A stretch of DNA of 64,000 nt from NCBI RefSeq assembly GCF_030433715.1, contig NZ_JAROCC010000010.1:62001-126000 (forward strand), given 5' to 3'. Within the stretch, counting starts at the first letter, position 1. Each line of letters begins with the position of its first letter. Below the pieces are notes generated by a model. That model did no database searches. It saw only the letters and a program-made list of their open reading frames with translations, and had not been told where the DNA came from. This document shows, in pieces, positions 16,343-24,253 of the stretch. The position numbers were made by a program, and so were the translations under genes. The stretch comes from Sporosarcina highlanderae (GTDB lineage: Bacteria > Bacillota > Bacilli > Bacillales_A > Planococcaceae).

Positions 16343-17705
16343 AGTAATCCAGTTTGATAACGTAAGTTTCCGCTACCCCGATGATGAGAAGTGGATTTTT
16401 GAAGATCTATCATTCTCCGTCGGAAAAGGCGAAAAGGTTGTCATTACGGGGCCGAGCGGAAGCGGAAAAACGACGATGCTCTATCTTTGCAACCGGCTGT
16501 ATCCCGAAAACTGTGATGGCATCGTAAAGGGCTCCGTTGTTTTATTCGATAAAAGTAGTCAGTCCTATTCGCCGGGTGAGGTGAATCATCGTATCGCGAC
16601 GGTATTTCAAGACCCGGATGCACAGTTCTGCATGATGACTGTAGAGGAGGAGCTTGCGTTCACTCTTGAAAATTTGAATGTGGACCGAAAAGAGATGGAT
16701 GGACGAATTGAAGAAGTATTGGAGCTGACAGGGTTAACCAAGTTCCGTCATTCAGTCATTCAACAGTTATCCGGCGGAGAAAAGCAACGGATTGCGATCG
16801 TCTGTGCATTGATCATGGATCCGGAAGTCCTGCTGCTTGATGAACCGATTTCCCACTTGGATCCGTTTACCGCAAAGCAGTTCATTAGTTGGCTGGATGA
16901 ACTGCAACAGGAACGGTCTTTGACAATCTTGGCGATTGAGCATCGACTCGATTTATGGGGAGACTTTTTTAATCGTGAAATCCAGTTGGAGCGTATAAAT
17001 GACGCCAATCCAATGAGCAAAAGGATCAGCAGCAGGCAGGAGCATCAGTCATTGGACGTAAGCGGAGTGAGCACGGGTGCATTTCTGAAAGACGTTTCCT
17101 TCACATTGGATCGGGGGGAAGTGGCGGTTCTTGCAGGTCCGAATGGAAGTGGAAAATCGACATTGTTGAAAGCATTATGCAAATTAATTCCTGCGGATGG
17201 AACTGTGCGTCCCTCTAATTTGGGGTATGTTCCTCAAACACCGGAATTTTTATTCGTGACGAAAACGGTCCGGGATGAAATTGCATACGGCGGCGGTACT
17301 CACGCGGAAGAATTGCTTGATCGTCTGCACTTGGCGGCAATTGCGGATGCCAATCCGTTTGCAGTGAGCCATGGGCAAAAGAGGCGAGTGGCGATTGCTT
17401 CGATGCTATGTGATGGCAGGGAAATCATCTTTATGGATGAACCAACATCCGGGCAAGACGCCGCTTCACTTGTCGAGTTGTTCCGGTTGATCGATGAGCG
17501 GGCAAGGGAAGGTACTACTTTTTTGATCGTCACCCATGATATGGAGTTTGCGTTCCATGTGGCGGACTCGATCTTATTAATGAAAAATGGAATTTTGACA
17601 GGGAAGTATGATGCAAATCAAGTTTGGCGTGATGAAGAGTTGCTGTCGAATCATCATCTGCTTCAGCCAAAGGGGTGGGTGGAACATGAAGTCTGCTTTG
17701 CATAA
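16335..17705 (+). CDS. ykoD: YkoD, double ATP-binding protein of the thiamine/HMP ECF transporter
   Basis: Fused pair of ECF-type ABC ATPases, 456 residues, that drives the YkoE/YkoC membrane complex. The first domain has Walker A GPSGSGKTT near residue 40, signature LSGGEKQR near 145 and Walker B LLLDEPISHLD. The second has Walker A GPNGSGKST near 267, a diverged signature VSHGQKRR and Walker B IFMDEPTSGQD. GTG 16335 overlaps the end of ykoE and has AAAGGTGAG upstream; an extension further upstream would run inside ykoE. It overlaps ykoC by 20 bases, so the three transporter genes are probably translationally coupled. The weak second signature suggests unequal ATP sites. Confidence 0.92.
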   Translation: MREVIQFDNVSFRYPDDEKWIFEDLSFSVGKGEKVVITGPSGSGKTTMLYLCNRLYPENCDGIVKGSVVLFDKSSQSYSPGEVNHRIATVFQDPDAQFCMMTVEEELAFTLENLNVDRKEMDGRIEEVLELTGLTKFRHSVIQQLSGGEKQRIAIVCALIMDPEVLLLDEPISHLDPFTAKQFISWLDELQQERSLTILAIEHRLDLWGDFFNREIQLERINDANPMSKRISSRQEHQSLDVSGVSTGAFLKDVSFTLDRGEVAVLAGPNGSGKSTLLKALCKLIPADGTVRPSNLGYVPQTPEFLFVTKTVRDEIAYGGGTHAEELLDRLHLAAIADANPFAVSHGQKRRVAIASMLCDGREIIFMDEPTSGQDAASLVELFRLIDERAREGTTFLIVTHDMEFAFHVADSILLMKNGILTGKYDANQVWRDEELLSNHHLLQPKGWVEHEVCFA

Positions 17706-18441
17706 TATGAACCCAGCAGCAAAGTTCATTGTCATCACGATTTGCATGTTGACGATGGCGTTCTTTTTCAATCCATGGACGCCCTTGCTCATGTGGATTG
17801 GTGTGCTATTCATCCAACTACTGTTTAGCCGTATTGATTGGAAACTGTGGATTTTATTCATGATTCCGTTTTTTATCATGGCATTCGGCTACTTTTGGAC
17901 GACCCTCGTGTTTGCGGAAGACAAGTCTGGACCGGTTGTACTTTCGATTTGGTCAATCAATATCACTGAAATCCAATTAAATCATGCACTGTCGATAAGT
18001 TTTCGTGTCTTGGCATTTTCCGGGTTGTCCTTGCTATTCGCGTTGACAACAAACCCTGTTTCATTCATTTTAAGCCTCATGCAACAACTGAAGCTGTCGC
18101 CGAAAATTGCATACAGTATTTTGGTCGGCTATCAATTCCTGCCTGTACTGAAAGATGAATTTGTGCAAATCCAACAAGCCCATCGTCTTAGAGGAGCAAT
18201 GCAAGCGAAAAGTGTCTTTCATCGACTTTTTCATATGAGGAAAATTCTCCTCCCTATGCTTGCGGGTGCTGTGCGAAAAGCGGAACGGGCGGCATTTGCG
18301 ATGGAAGCAAGGGGATTCACGGGAGAGAAAAGGAAAAGCTTCTATAAGGTTTTTAGCGTCTGCAGATTGGATGGCTATTTGGTTAGCCTCTTCATGCTGT
18401 TGCTAGTAGTAAGCTGTATGAGTGCTTTGTATATGAATTAA
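17686..18441 (+). CDS. ykoC: YkoC, ECF transporter transmembrane (T) component
   Basis: EcfT-family transmembrane protein of 251 residues that couples the YkoD ATPase to the YkoE substrate protein. Helices lie at about residues 14-33, 38-58, 61-82, 108-130 and 228-248. The cytoplasmic coupling region carries an A-R-G-like motif, seen as AHRLRGA and FAMEARGFTG, typical of EcfT. ATG 17686 has AGGGGTGGGTGG upstream and overlaps the ykoD end. Last gene of the TPP-controlled ykoFEDC operon; a terminator follows. Confidence 0.9.
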   Translation: MKSALHNMNPAAKFIVITICMLTMAFFFNPWTPLLMWIGVLFIQLLFSRIDWKLWILFMIPFFIMAFGYFWTTLVFAEDKSGPVVLSIWSINITEIQLNHALSISFRVLAFSGLSLLFALTTNPVSFILSLMQQLKLSPKIAYSILVGYQFLPVLKDEFVQIQQAHRLRGAMQAKSVFHRLFHMRKILLPMLAGAVRKAERAAFAMEARGFTGEKRKSFYKVFSVCRLDGYLVSLFMLLLVVSCMSALYMN

Positions 18442-18448
18442 TTTACGA

Positions 18449-18474
18449 GGGTCCCGAGTGGAGGGGCCCTTTTT
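18449..18474 (+). terminator. Terminator of ykoFEDC
   Basis: GGGTCCC (18449-18455) pairs with GGGGCCC (18463-18469, one wobble), then TTTTT. Confidence 0.85.
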
Positions 18475-18551
18475 CCGTTCATTTCCATATTTATGGTATA
18501 GTCATTTGTATAGAAATTCTGATAAACGTTCAGAAAAGGGGAAATCGTCTT

Positions 18552-19625
18552 ATGATCGATGTAAGGGAATTGAAGTTGGATAAAGACAGACGAATCATTA
18601 TTACGTCGGATGTTCATGCAAACCTGCCGTTGTTTCAGAGATTACTTGGGCAAGTGAATTACACAACGGAAGATTATTTATTCATTAATGGCGATCTTTG
18701 CGAGAAAGGGTCGGATAGCCTATCGACGGTGGCCTTTGCAAGAAGTCTACAAGCCGAGTCAGATCGGGTTTACATTACAAAAGGGAATTGCGATGTCCTT
18801 CATGAGTATGTATTTAATGATGTAGAGGGCATTAAAAACTACATGAGGCAGCGGAAAAACTCTATTTTAAATGAAATGATTGAGCGTCATGGAAAATCAC
18901 TTGATGATTTTAACACGCTTCAGGAACTTGGAAAATTCTATCGTAGTCATTTTCAATTGGAACTTGACTGGCTTGATCAATTGCCGATTGCCTATGAAAC
19001 AGAGGGTTTTATCATCATCCATGCCGGTATTGAAGACATCCCGAATTGGAAAGAGACAAGCCGTGAATTTGCATTGTCCGCTTCTTCGTTCTATGACAAA
19101 GGGCATCAGGCAAATAAGACAGTTATCGTAGGGCATTGGCCAGTCGTTAATTATCGGGCTAAAACAGTAAGTTCAAATTCTCCAGTCATTGATTTGGATA
19201 AGAAGATTATCTCCCTCGATGGCGGCAATCAAATTAAAAGGGACGGGCAGTTAAATGCCCTTATTATTGAAGGAGAAAAAATCACGTATACATATGTAGA
19301 TGAGTTGAATGAAATAATCGTCTCAAAGGGCCATATGGATGGAACGGGTCGTGTCGGAACGGTTACGTACCCAAACTATGAACTGCGTGTGATTCACGAA
19401 GATGAGTTTTTCACACTTTGTGAAAATACGAATCTTGGTATTCAGCAGTGGATCAAAAACGAGTTTATTCATGAAAATATGTGTAAAAATGATTTAAGCA
19501 CGACTTTTTTATCTGTTAATGAAGGAGAAACTGTTTCAGTTATCGATGTGCAACAGGATGGATATGCATTAGTGAAGTTAGGCAGTGGAGAAGTAGGGTG
19601 GATTCCGAAGGATTGCTTGTTGTAA
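18552..19625 (+). CDS. Calcineurin-like phosphoesterase with C-terminal SH3-like domain
   Basis: Protein of 357 residues with an N-terminal metallophosphoesterase domain: DVHAN near 20, GDLCEKG near 46, GNCD near 77, HAGIED near 155 and GHWPV near 194 are the usual metal and active-site motifs. This is the PrpA/PP2A-like bacterial Ser/Thr or Tyr phosphatase type. Residues from about 312 (NEGETVSVIDVQQDG to GEVGWIPKDCLL) form a bacterial SH3-like domain, an uncommon partner for this enzyme class. No signal peptide. The ribosome site is AAAAGGGG. Monocistronic, ended by a strong terminator. The substrate is unknown. Confidence 0.8.
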   Translation: MIDVRELKLDKDRRIIITSDVHANLPLFQRLLGQVNYTTEDYLFINGDLCEKGSDSLSTVAFARSLQAESDRVYITKGNCDVLHEYVFNDVEGIKNYMRQRKNSILNEMIERHGKSLDDFNTLQELGKFYRSHFQLELDWLDQLPIAYETEGFIIIHAGIEDIPNWKETSREFALSASSFYDKGHQANKTVIVGHWPVVNYRAKTVSSNSPVIDLDKKIISLDGGNQIKRDGQLNALIIEGEKITYTYVDELNEIIVSKGHMDGTGRVGTVTYPNYELRVIHEDEFFTLCENTNLGIQQWIKNEFIHENMCKNDLSTTFLSVNEGETVSVIDVQQDGYALVKLGSGEVGWIPKDCLL

Positions 19626-19629
19626 GTAG

Positions 19630-19665
19630 AAAAGCTTCGGTGGCATACACCTGTCGAAGCTTTTT
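19630..19665 (+). terminator. Intrinsic terminator
   Basis: AAAAGCTTCG (19630-19639) pairs with CGAAGCTTTT (19655-19664); T-run; 15-base loop. Confidence 0.9.
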
Positions 19666-19692
19666 ATTGTGAGTCAAAGGTCCCAAAACGAC

Positions 19693-19767
19693 GATAAATC
19701 CCGGGAAATGACCGATAACTTTCGGGAAATGATCGATAAATCCCGGGAAATGACCGATAACTTTTGA
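19693..19767 (+). repeat. 21-bp tandem repeat array
   Basis: Three full units and one partial unit, all starting GATAA: 19693-19713, 19714-19734, 19735-19755 and 19756-19767. Units 1 and 3 are identical and contain CCCGGG; unit 2 differs at a few bases, giving a 42-bp super-period. In one frame the units would encode DKSREMTDNFREMI-like heptads, but there is no ribosome site and the only start lies in the preceding terminator. It sits in the leader of the VanZ gene. Confidence 0.85.
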
Positions 19768-19851
19768 CGGATGAAAAAAGTCAAAGGGAACAACTCTAAG
19801 ATTGAAAACGTCAAGCTCTATAAGAAGAAATCGGCGTCAAAAGGAGAAGCT

Positions 19852-20457
19852 ATGTGGTTAATTAGTATGTATGTCATCAAGATGTTAGCGTATATGGTTG
19901 TAGCGCTGCCCATTTACTTACTTATACGCAGTATCATCATCAAAAGAAGGAAGCGCCCCGTAAACAAGTTGCATGAAGTGTTGCTTGCCTTATTTATACT
20001 ATACTTAGTGGGCCTCGCATCCCAGACAATTATTCCGAAATGGAGTATCGGCGTGGACGGAAGTACGGGAAAGTTCTACTTTGATGTTTATATTTTTAAT
20101 CGTATGTCGAGTGTAAATCTCATTCCGTTCCGAACAATTATGAATTACTTTCAGGCGAATGAACATGTTAGTGGTTGGAGCAGCGTTTCGCTTGTGAATC
20201 TTTTAGGTAATATGTTCGTTTTTTCTCCGATTGGCTTTTTCATTCCTTTGTTATGGCGAAGGATGGATTCATTTAAAGCAATCTTGTTCATAGGATTTGG
20301 TGTCACTTGCTTCATCGAAGGCACCCAATATTTCATCGGTCGCAGCACGGATATTGATGATATCATCCTGAACACTTTTGGCGTAATTATTGGATATGGC
20401 GTCTATCTCGCTTGGAAAGTCTTAGCCATGCCTGAAAATAGTGTTGACCGCAAATAG
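19852..20457 (+). CDS. VanZ-family membrane protein
   Basis: VanZ-like integral membrane protein of 201 residues with about five helices. Family marks are NLIPFRTIMNY near 86, NLLGNMFVFSPIGFF near 114 and the C-terminal FIEGTQYFIGRSTDIDDIILN, with the conserved DxDDxxxN element. VanZ gives low-level teicoplanin resistance in vanA clusters, but chromosomal homologues mostly have no known role. ATG 19852 is chosen for AAAAGGAG 5 bases upstream; the earlier ATG at 19771 has no such site and adds a basic tail. Single gene behind the 21-bp repeat array. Confidence 0.82.
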   Translation: MWLISMYVIKMLAYMVVALPIYLLIRSIIIKRRKRPVNKLHEVLLALFILYLVGLASQTIIPKWSIGVDGSTGKFYFDVYIFNRMSSVNLIPFRTIMNYFQANEHVSGWSSVSLVNLLGNMFVFSPIGFFIPLLWRRMDSFKAILFIGFGVTCFIEGTQYFIGRSTDIDDIILNTFGVIIGYGVYLAWKVLAMPENSVDRK

Positions 20458-20505
20458 TTATTTTGTTATGATAAAAACAACTTTCAGAAAGTGGGGTGAT
20501 GTTTT

Positions 20506-20577
20506 ATGGAGAAAATCAATACGGCTATTGCGCAACTGATCGGAACCATACTGTCACCCGCGAGACTTGCCAATTAG
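20506..20577 (+). CDS. Possible 23-residue peptide
   Basis: A short ORF with GGGGTGAT 6 bases before ATG and an intrinsic terminator 25 bases after its stop. Ribosome site, ORF and terminator thus form a compact unit between the VanZ gene and the RsgA paralogue. The peptide is mildly amphipathic (AIAQLIGTILSPARLA) with no cysteine and no signal peptide. It could instead be a leader whose translation affects the terminator before rsgA. I do not recognise a family. Confidence 0.45.
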   Translation: MEKINTAIAQLIGTILSPARLAN

Positions 20578-20602
20578 GCATGTCTATTCTGTTATGCGCG
20601 TG

Positions 20603-20637
20603 AAAGCATGGTATCCGATCCGGAACCATGCTTTTTT
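20603..20637 (+). terminator. Intrinsic terminator between the short ORF and rsgA paralogue
   Basis: AAAGCATGGT (20603-20612) pairs with ACCATGCTTT, followed by further Ts. It lies 31 bases before the TTG start of the RsgA gene, so it could be an attenuator for it. Confidence 0.85.
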
Positions 20638-20667
20638 ATATTCACGAACATAACTGGAGGAATACCA

Positions 20668-21750
20668 TTGATTAATTTGAAAGAATACGGTTGGAACGAA
20701 ACACATGAAAAGAATTTGAATGCACTAATTAATGAATTGAAAGCTGACAATATTGTAGCGGGACGCGTAACGCTTGAACATAAACGGATGTATCGTGTTA
20801 TGACTAAGGAAGGGGAATGGCTTTCCGTCTGTTCGGGAGCATTTCAACATGCTGCATTCGAAAGACGAGATTTTCCTGCAGTAGGGGACTGGGTCGTTGT
20901 AGAACGAATGCCCGGTGAGGAAAGGGGAATCATTCACGCCATTCTTCCACGAACATCACTGTTTTCAAGGAAATCGGCAGGGTCAACAATTTCAGAGCAA
21001 ATCATCGCGGTGAATGTTGACATCGTATTCCTTGTCATGTCGATGAATCATGACTTCAATGCAAGAAGATTGGAGCGCTATCTTGTAGCGGCATATGATT
21101 CCGGTGCGACCCCGATTGTTGTGTTGACGAAAAAGGATCTTTGCGAAAACCCTGAGTATTATATTGAACAGGCTGCGTTTATCGCCCCCGGTGCAGATAT
21201 TTATTCGGTGAGCAATACAACTGGTGAAGGAATCGAGCTGCTCACTGACTTATTGAAGGGTGGCAAGACTGCGGCATTGTTAGGTTCTTCCGGGGTCGGG
21301 AAATCTTCACTCGTCAACGCTATTTGCGGGGACGGAACGATGACGGTTCAAGGTATTCGGGAAGACGATGCGAAAGGCCGTCATACGACGACGCATCGGG
21401 AACTTCTGAAAATACCGACTGGAGGAGTGCTCATCGACACGCCCGGGATGAGGGAGTTCCAATTATGGAATGAAAGCGAAAGCTTAGACTCGGGATTTAA
21501 AGATATCGAGGCGCTTTCCAAAACTTGCAAATTCAATGATTGCCGACATGTCGGAGAACCTGGGTGCGCGATTCAAGAAGCCCTTGAGTCAGGGGATTTA
21601 GCCGAGGACCGTTATTCTAACTATGTGAAACTGCAAAAGGAACTTGCGTTTCTTGATCGGAAGATGAACCGCCAAGCGCAGGCTGCCGAGCGCGATAAAT
21701 GGAAAAAGATTACGAAAGGAATGCGGAAGCATCCTTCAAAGAAAAAGTAA
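20668..21750 (+). CDS. rsgA: RsgA-type ribosome small-subunit-dependent GTPase (paralogue)
   Basis: Circularly permuted GTPase of 360 residues that helps mature the 30S subunit. Order of parts: OB-fold (about 30-95), G4 TKKDL near 153, G1 GSSGVGKSS near 206, G3 DTPGM near 258, then a zinc site CKFNDCRHVGEPGC (C-x4-C-x-H-x5-C) near 287. The start is TTG 20668 with GGAGG 7 bases upstream. At 360 residues it is longer than the usual B. subtilis RsgA (about 298) and is not beside prpC/prkC/rpe. It is probably a second copy rather than the housekeeping gene. A hairpin terminator stands directly upstream. Confidence 0.85.
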   Translation: MINLKEYGWNETHEKNLNALINELKADNIVAGRVTLEHKRMYRVMTKEGEWLSVCSGAFQHAAFERRDFPAVGDWVVVERMPGEERGIIHAILPRTSLFSRKSAGSTISEQIIAVNVDIVFLVMSMNHDFNARRLERYLVAAYDSGATPIVVLTKKDLCENPEYYIEQAAFIAPGADIYSVSNTTGEGIELLTDLLKGGKTAALLGSSGVGKSSLVNAICGDGTMTVQGIREDDAKGRHTTTHRELLKIPTGGVLIDTPGMREFQLWNESESLDSGFKDIEALSKTCKFNDCRHVGEPGCAIQEALESGDLAEDRYSNYVKLQKELAFLDRKMNRQAQAAERDKWKKITKGMRKHPSKKK

Positions 21751-21780
21751 AACGAGCGTCAGGGAAATACAAAAATAAAA

Positions 21781-21825
21781 ACAGACTGCGGATCATCGAA
21801 CCCGATGCCCGCAGTCTGTTTTTTT
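21781..21825. terminator. Bidirectional terminator
   Basis: ACAGACTGCGG (21781-21791) pairs with CCGCAGTCTGT (21809-21819), with A-rich and T-rich flanks; convergent genes on both sides. Confidence 0.9.
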
Positions 21826-22027
21826 AACCCCTTGGATTCTTATGAATCCGCTCTTTACGTAGATCTTCCTTCATATCATCCAGGTTGATGGTATCCACTG
21901 TCTGCATGTCCTCGTGCATATCAAATAAACTCACGCGGTCGGACGGGATTCCTTCCGGATGCGCCAAATAGCGAAAATCAATATTTTTTCGATTTTCTTC
22001 GGACGTGGTATGTTCTGATTTTGACAT
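21824..22027 (-). CDS. Small hydrophilic protein, unknown function
   Basis: A 67-residue very charged protein with no membrane or signal segment; the middle (DMHEDMQTVDTINLDDMKED) is acidic and the C-terminus basic. The ribosome site GGGGAGG stands 8 bases before ATG, and a strong terminator follows. I do not recognise a family. The composition suggests a disordered or helical protein. Confidence 0.65.
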   Translation of the reverse strand: MSKSEHTTSEENRKNIDFRYLAHPEGIPSDRVSLFDMHEDMQTVDTINLDDMKEDLRKERIHKNPRG

Positions 22028-22108
22028 CTTTATTGCCTCCCCAATAAGTACTTTCTTATAGGATTGGCAATATCAAGGAATTTATCCACGTATGGCTACC
22101 TTACACAT

Positions 22109-22222
22109 CTATCTTCTGCGCGGTATTGCAGTTGCTTTTTCTTTGGAGAATAGTTTGCGCGCTATCGGATAGACGATAGGTGCCCATTTAATAGCTGTTT
22201 TAATAAGTCTTCCTATTTTCAT
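22109..22222 (-). CDS. 37-residue cationic amphipathic protein
   Basis: Small ORF with AAAAGGAG 9 bases before ATG. The 37-residue product is strongly basic: about nine Lys/Arg against one Glu, ending PRRR. Its middle, IKWAPIVYPIARKLF, could form one amphipathic or membrane helix. It resembles short Lys-rich WAPIVYP-type proteins that I recall from other Bacillales, but I cannot name a family. It lies upstream of the 67-residue gene on the same strand with 81 bases between, so the two may share a transcript. The rest of 22223-22420 is AT-rich leader for the LysM-3D gene. Confidence 0.55.
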   Translation of the reverse strand: MKIGRLIKTAIKWAPIVYPIARKLFSKEKATAIPRRR

Positions 22223-22420
22223 TTTATTACGCTCCTTTTATATATTAATTTGCCCTCTCTTACTGAAAGATAAACAAAATTCCCGCCATCTACTACAGTT
22301 ACAAAATGCCAATCAATTTTTTGTTTGACATTTTTCATACTTTCTTTTTCAAAAAATGTTTGATTTTGAAAGTTTTGGGGCAGGATGGGGGAAATTGTAA
22401 GAGAGGAGAACTACTTTTCA

Positions 22421-23245
22421 ATGAAAATGAAAATGATTTTTTTAACTGTTGTTCTGACATTTTCTTATAGTGTCCAAGCTGAAGCAGCCGTTGGCACAAC
22501 GGAACAGGATGAGTTTAAAGGGGACATAGTCAATGTTTCTTTTGACACACAGGAATTTACGGAAGATATAGAGACAGTCCAAAATGACATTCCTTTTATG
22601 GATTTATTAGCAGGGGAAATACCACATGTTTATCCACCGCCTGAGATTTTGAATGATTTGCCCAAAACGTACATGGTACTCGAGGGGGACAATCTGTTTC
22701 GAATAGCGATGAATCATAACATTTCTCTTGAGGAATTAATGAGTTTGAATGACTTAACGGGAGATTTGATCCATCCGGGTGATGTCTTAGTGATTGCTGA
22801 TGGGAAACCTGTCGAAGATGTGGGGATTGTTCAAGTCGCATCTATCACACCTGAAACGGTCCCGGAATCAAAAGAATTAGAGGAAATAGAGGAACCAAAA
22901 CAGCCAAAAAAACCTGCTTTCCAAGCTTCCATTTCAACTCCGCCTGTTAGTGAAGGAGATGAATTTGTTGTCACAGCCACTGCATATACTGCGTATTGCA
23001 ATGGTTGCTCGGGAACGACAGCGTATGGAATTGACTTACGTTCCAATCCGGATCAGAAAGTCATTGCGGTCGATCCGAAACTCATTCCGCTTGGAACAAG
23101 AGTATGGGTTGAAGGCTATGGAGAAGCGATTGCAGGGGATGTTGGTGGAGCTATAAAAGGACATAGAATAGATGTCTTCATCCCTTCGTATGATAGTGCG
23201 ATGGAGTGGGGAGTAAAAAAGGTGAAAATTAAAGTTTTGAATTAA
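22421..23245 (+). CDS. Secreted LysM-3D domain cell-wall protein
   Basis: Exported protein of 274 residues, similar to the YocH/RpfB-like cell-wall hydrolase group. It has a signal peptide of about 23 residues, a linker, one LysM domain (MVLEGDNLFRIAMNHNISL near 86-135) that binds peptidoglycan, a Pro/Glu-rich spacer, and a C-terminal 3D domain. The 3D domain includes VVTATAYTAYCNGCSG, VDPKLIPLG, AGDVGG and HRIDVF, with the three aspartates of the lytic-transglycosylase-like fold. The start at 22421 is followed by two more in-frame ATGs and has AGAGGAGA about 12 bases upstream. A TTGACA (22325-22330) lies upstream but no good -10 was found. Such genes are often WalR-controlled; I could not see a clear WalR box. 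Confidence 0.82.
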   Translation: MKMKMIFLTVVLTFSYSVQAEAAVGTTEQDEFKGDIVNVSFDTQEFTEDIETVQNDIPFMDLLAGEIPHVYPPPEILNDLPKTYMVLEGDNLFRIAMNHNISLEELMSLNDLTGDLIHPGDVLVIADGKPVEDVGIVQVASITPETVPESKELEEIEEPKQPKKPAFQASISTPPVSEGDEFVVTATAYTAYCNGCSGTTAYGIDLRSNPDQKVIAVDPKLIPLGTRVWVEGYGEAIAGDVGGAIKGHRIDVFIPSYDSAMEWGVKKVKIKVLN

Positions 23246-23261
23246 TGTTTTAATTAAACTG

Positions 23262-23303
23262 ACATGCGTTGGGAGTCTTTTGTCCCCCAATGCGTGTTTT
23301 TTT
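23262..23303 (+). terminator. Intrinsic terminator
   Basis: ACATGCGTTGGG (23262-23273) pairs with CCCAATGCGTGT (23286-23297) with a wobble, followed by a T-run. Confidence 0.88.
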
Positions 23304-23362
23304 ATTCATAGTTCCCTCTATGGTACAATCGTCTAAAGTGTGTATAACGTGGGGGTAATGGT

Positions 23363-24214
23363 ATGCAAGATATAAATCATGAACTTTATAATTTCTTATG
23401 CGAGAATACAGATTTGATAACCGAGAAATGGTTGTCGAAGCGTGAAGAAATAGATGGCTCCATTTACTCGAAAAATGCTGAGAAGTGGGCCGTAAAGACA
23501 ATAGCAGAACAAAACACATTGACCAACTTGACTGTCGCGAGCAGTTTGCTCAACGATTGCAATGTGTTTCAGGAAAACAAAAAAAACTGGGCTTTAGTTG
23601 TGGCAGAAAGTCGGGTTAACAGCAACACACCTATTCATGAAGTATTGGATGCACTAGCAAAGGTCAGGACAACCTATTGGCACTTTATCGAGCAGTTTGT
23701 TGAAAGAGAAGGGAAGAGGGTTCTTCGATCAGACATCATGAGCTGGGGAATTGCAATCCATATGGCGTTTGATGAACTAATGGTAGAGTTCTCAACAAGG
23801 TACCACGAATTGATGAACAAGCGATTAAACGCACAACAAAGCCTGATCGATGAGCTGAATGCACCAATTATCAAGCTGAATTCTACGATTGGTGTATTGC
23901 CAATTATAGGGGATGTCGATACAACGCGGGTTCAGGTCATATCAGATTTTGTTCCCCACAGATGTACCGAGCTTGATGTGAGTCATCTTTATATCGACTT
24001 ATCGGGCGTATCTATTCTTGACACGATGGTAGCCAATCATATCTATCAACTTACTCAGATACTTGACCTGCTTGGTATTGAATCCACGATAACAGGAATC
24101 CGGCCAGAAATTGCACAAACTTCAGTCCAATTAGGATTGGATTTTTCGAGAATCCGTACTACAAGTTCATTGCAATTAGCTTTGAAGAATGTATTTAGAG
24201 AAAAAAGTTTATAA
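23363..24214 (+). CDS. RsbR-family stressosome protein (STAS domain)
   Basis: RsbR paralogue of 283 residues. The N-terminal half is a helical globin-like RsbR_N sensor domain (about 5-150) and the C-terminal half a STAS domain (about 165-280). Conserved STAS parts are VLPIIGDVDTTRVQ, HLYIDLSGVSILDTMVANHI and GIRPEIAQTSVQLG. The Thr of the DT pair in SILDTMVA matches a residue phosphorylated by RsbT in B. subtilis RsbRA. Such proteins form the stressosome that controls sigma B. It is a lone gene with no rsbS or rsbT beside it. The ribosome site is GGGGGTAA; TGGTACAAT (23321-23329) upstream looks like an extended -10. Confidence 0.85.
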   Translation: MQDINHELYNFLCENTDLITEKWLSKREEIDGSIYSKNAEKWAVKTIAEQNTLTNLTVASSLLNDCNVFQENKKNWALVVAESRVNSNTPIHEVLDALAKVRTTYWHFIEQFVEREGKRVLRSDIMSWGIAIHMAFDELMVEFSTRYHELMNKRLNAQQSLIDELNAPIIKLNSTIGVLPIIGDVDTTRVQVISDFVPHRCTELDVSHLYIDLSGVSILDTMVANHIYQLTQILDLLGIESTITGIRPEIAQTSVQLGLDFSRIRTTSSLQLALKNVFREKSL

Positions 24215-24225
24215 AACAAAGAAGA

Positions 24226-24252
24226 AAGCATCCGGCTCACTACCGGATGCTT
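24226..24252. terminator. Bidirectional terminator
   Basis: AAGCATCCGG (24226-24235) pairs with CCGGATGCTT (24243-24252); convergent rsbR-like and nat genes. Confidence 0.85.
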
Positions 24253-24253
24253 A

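Noticed and set aside
19669-19767. GTG-started 32-residue ORF through the 21-bp repeats
   Set aside because: The start lies within a few bases of the terminator T-run and has no ribosome site; treated as a repeat, not a gene.
22325-22355. TTGACA as promoter of the LysM-3D gene
   Set aside because: No acceptable -10 at 16-18 bases downstream; no clear WalR box either.
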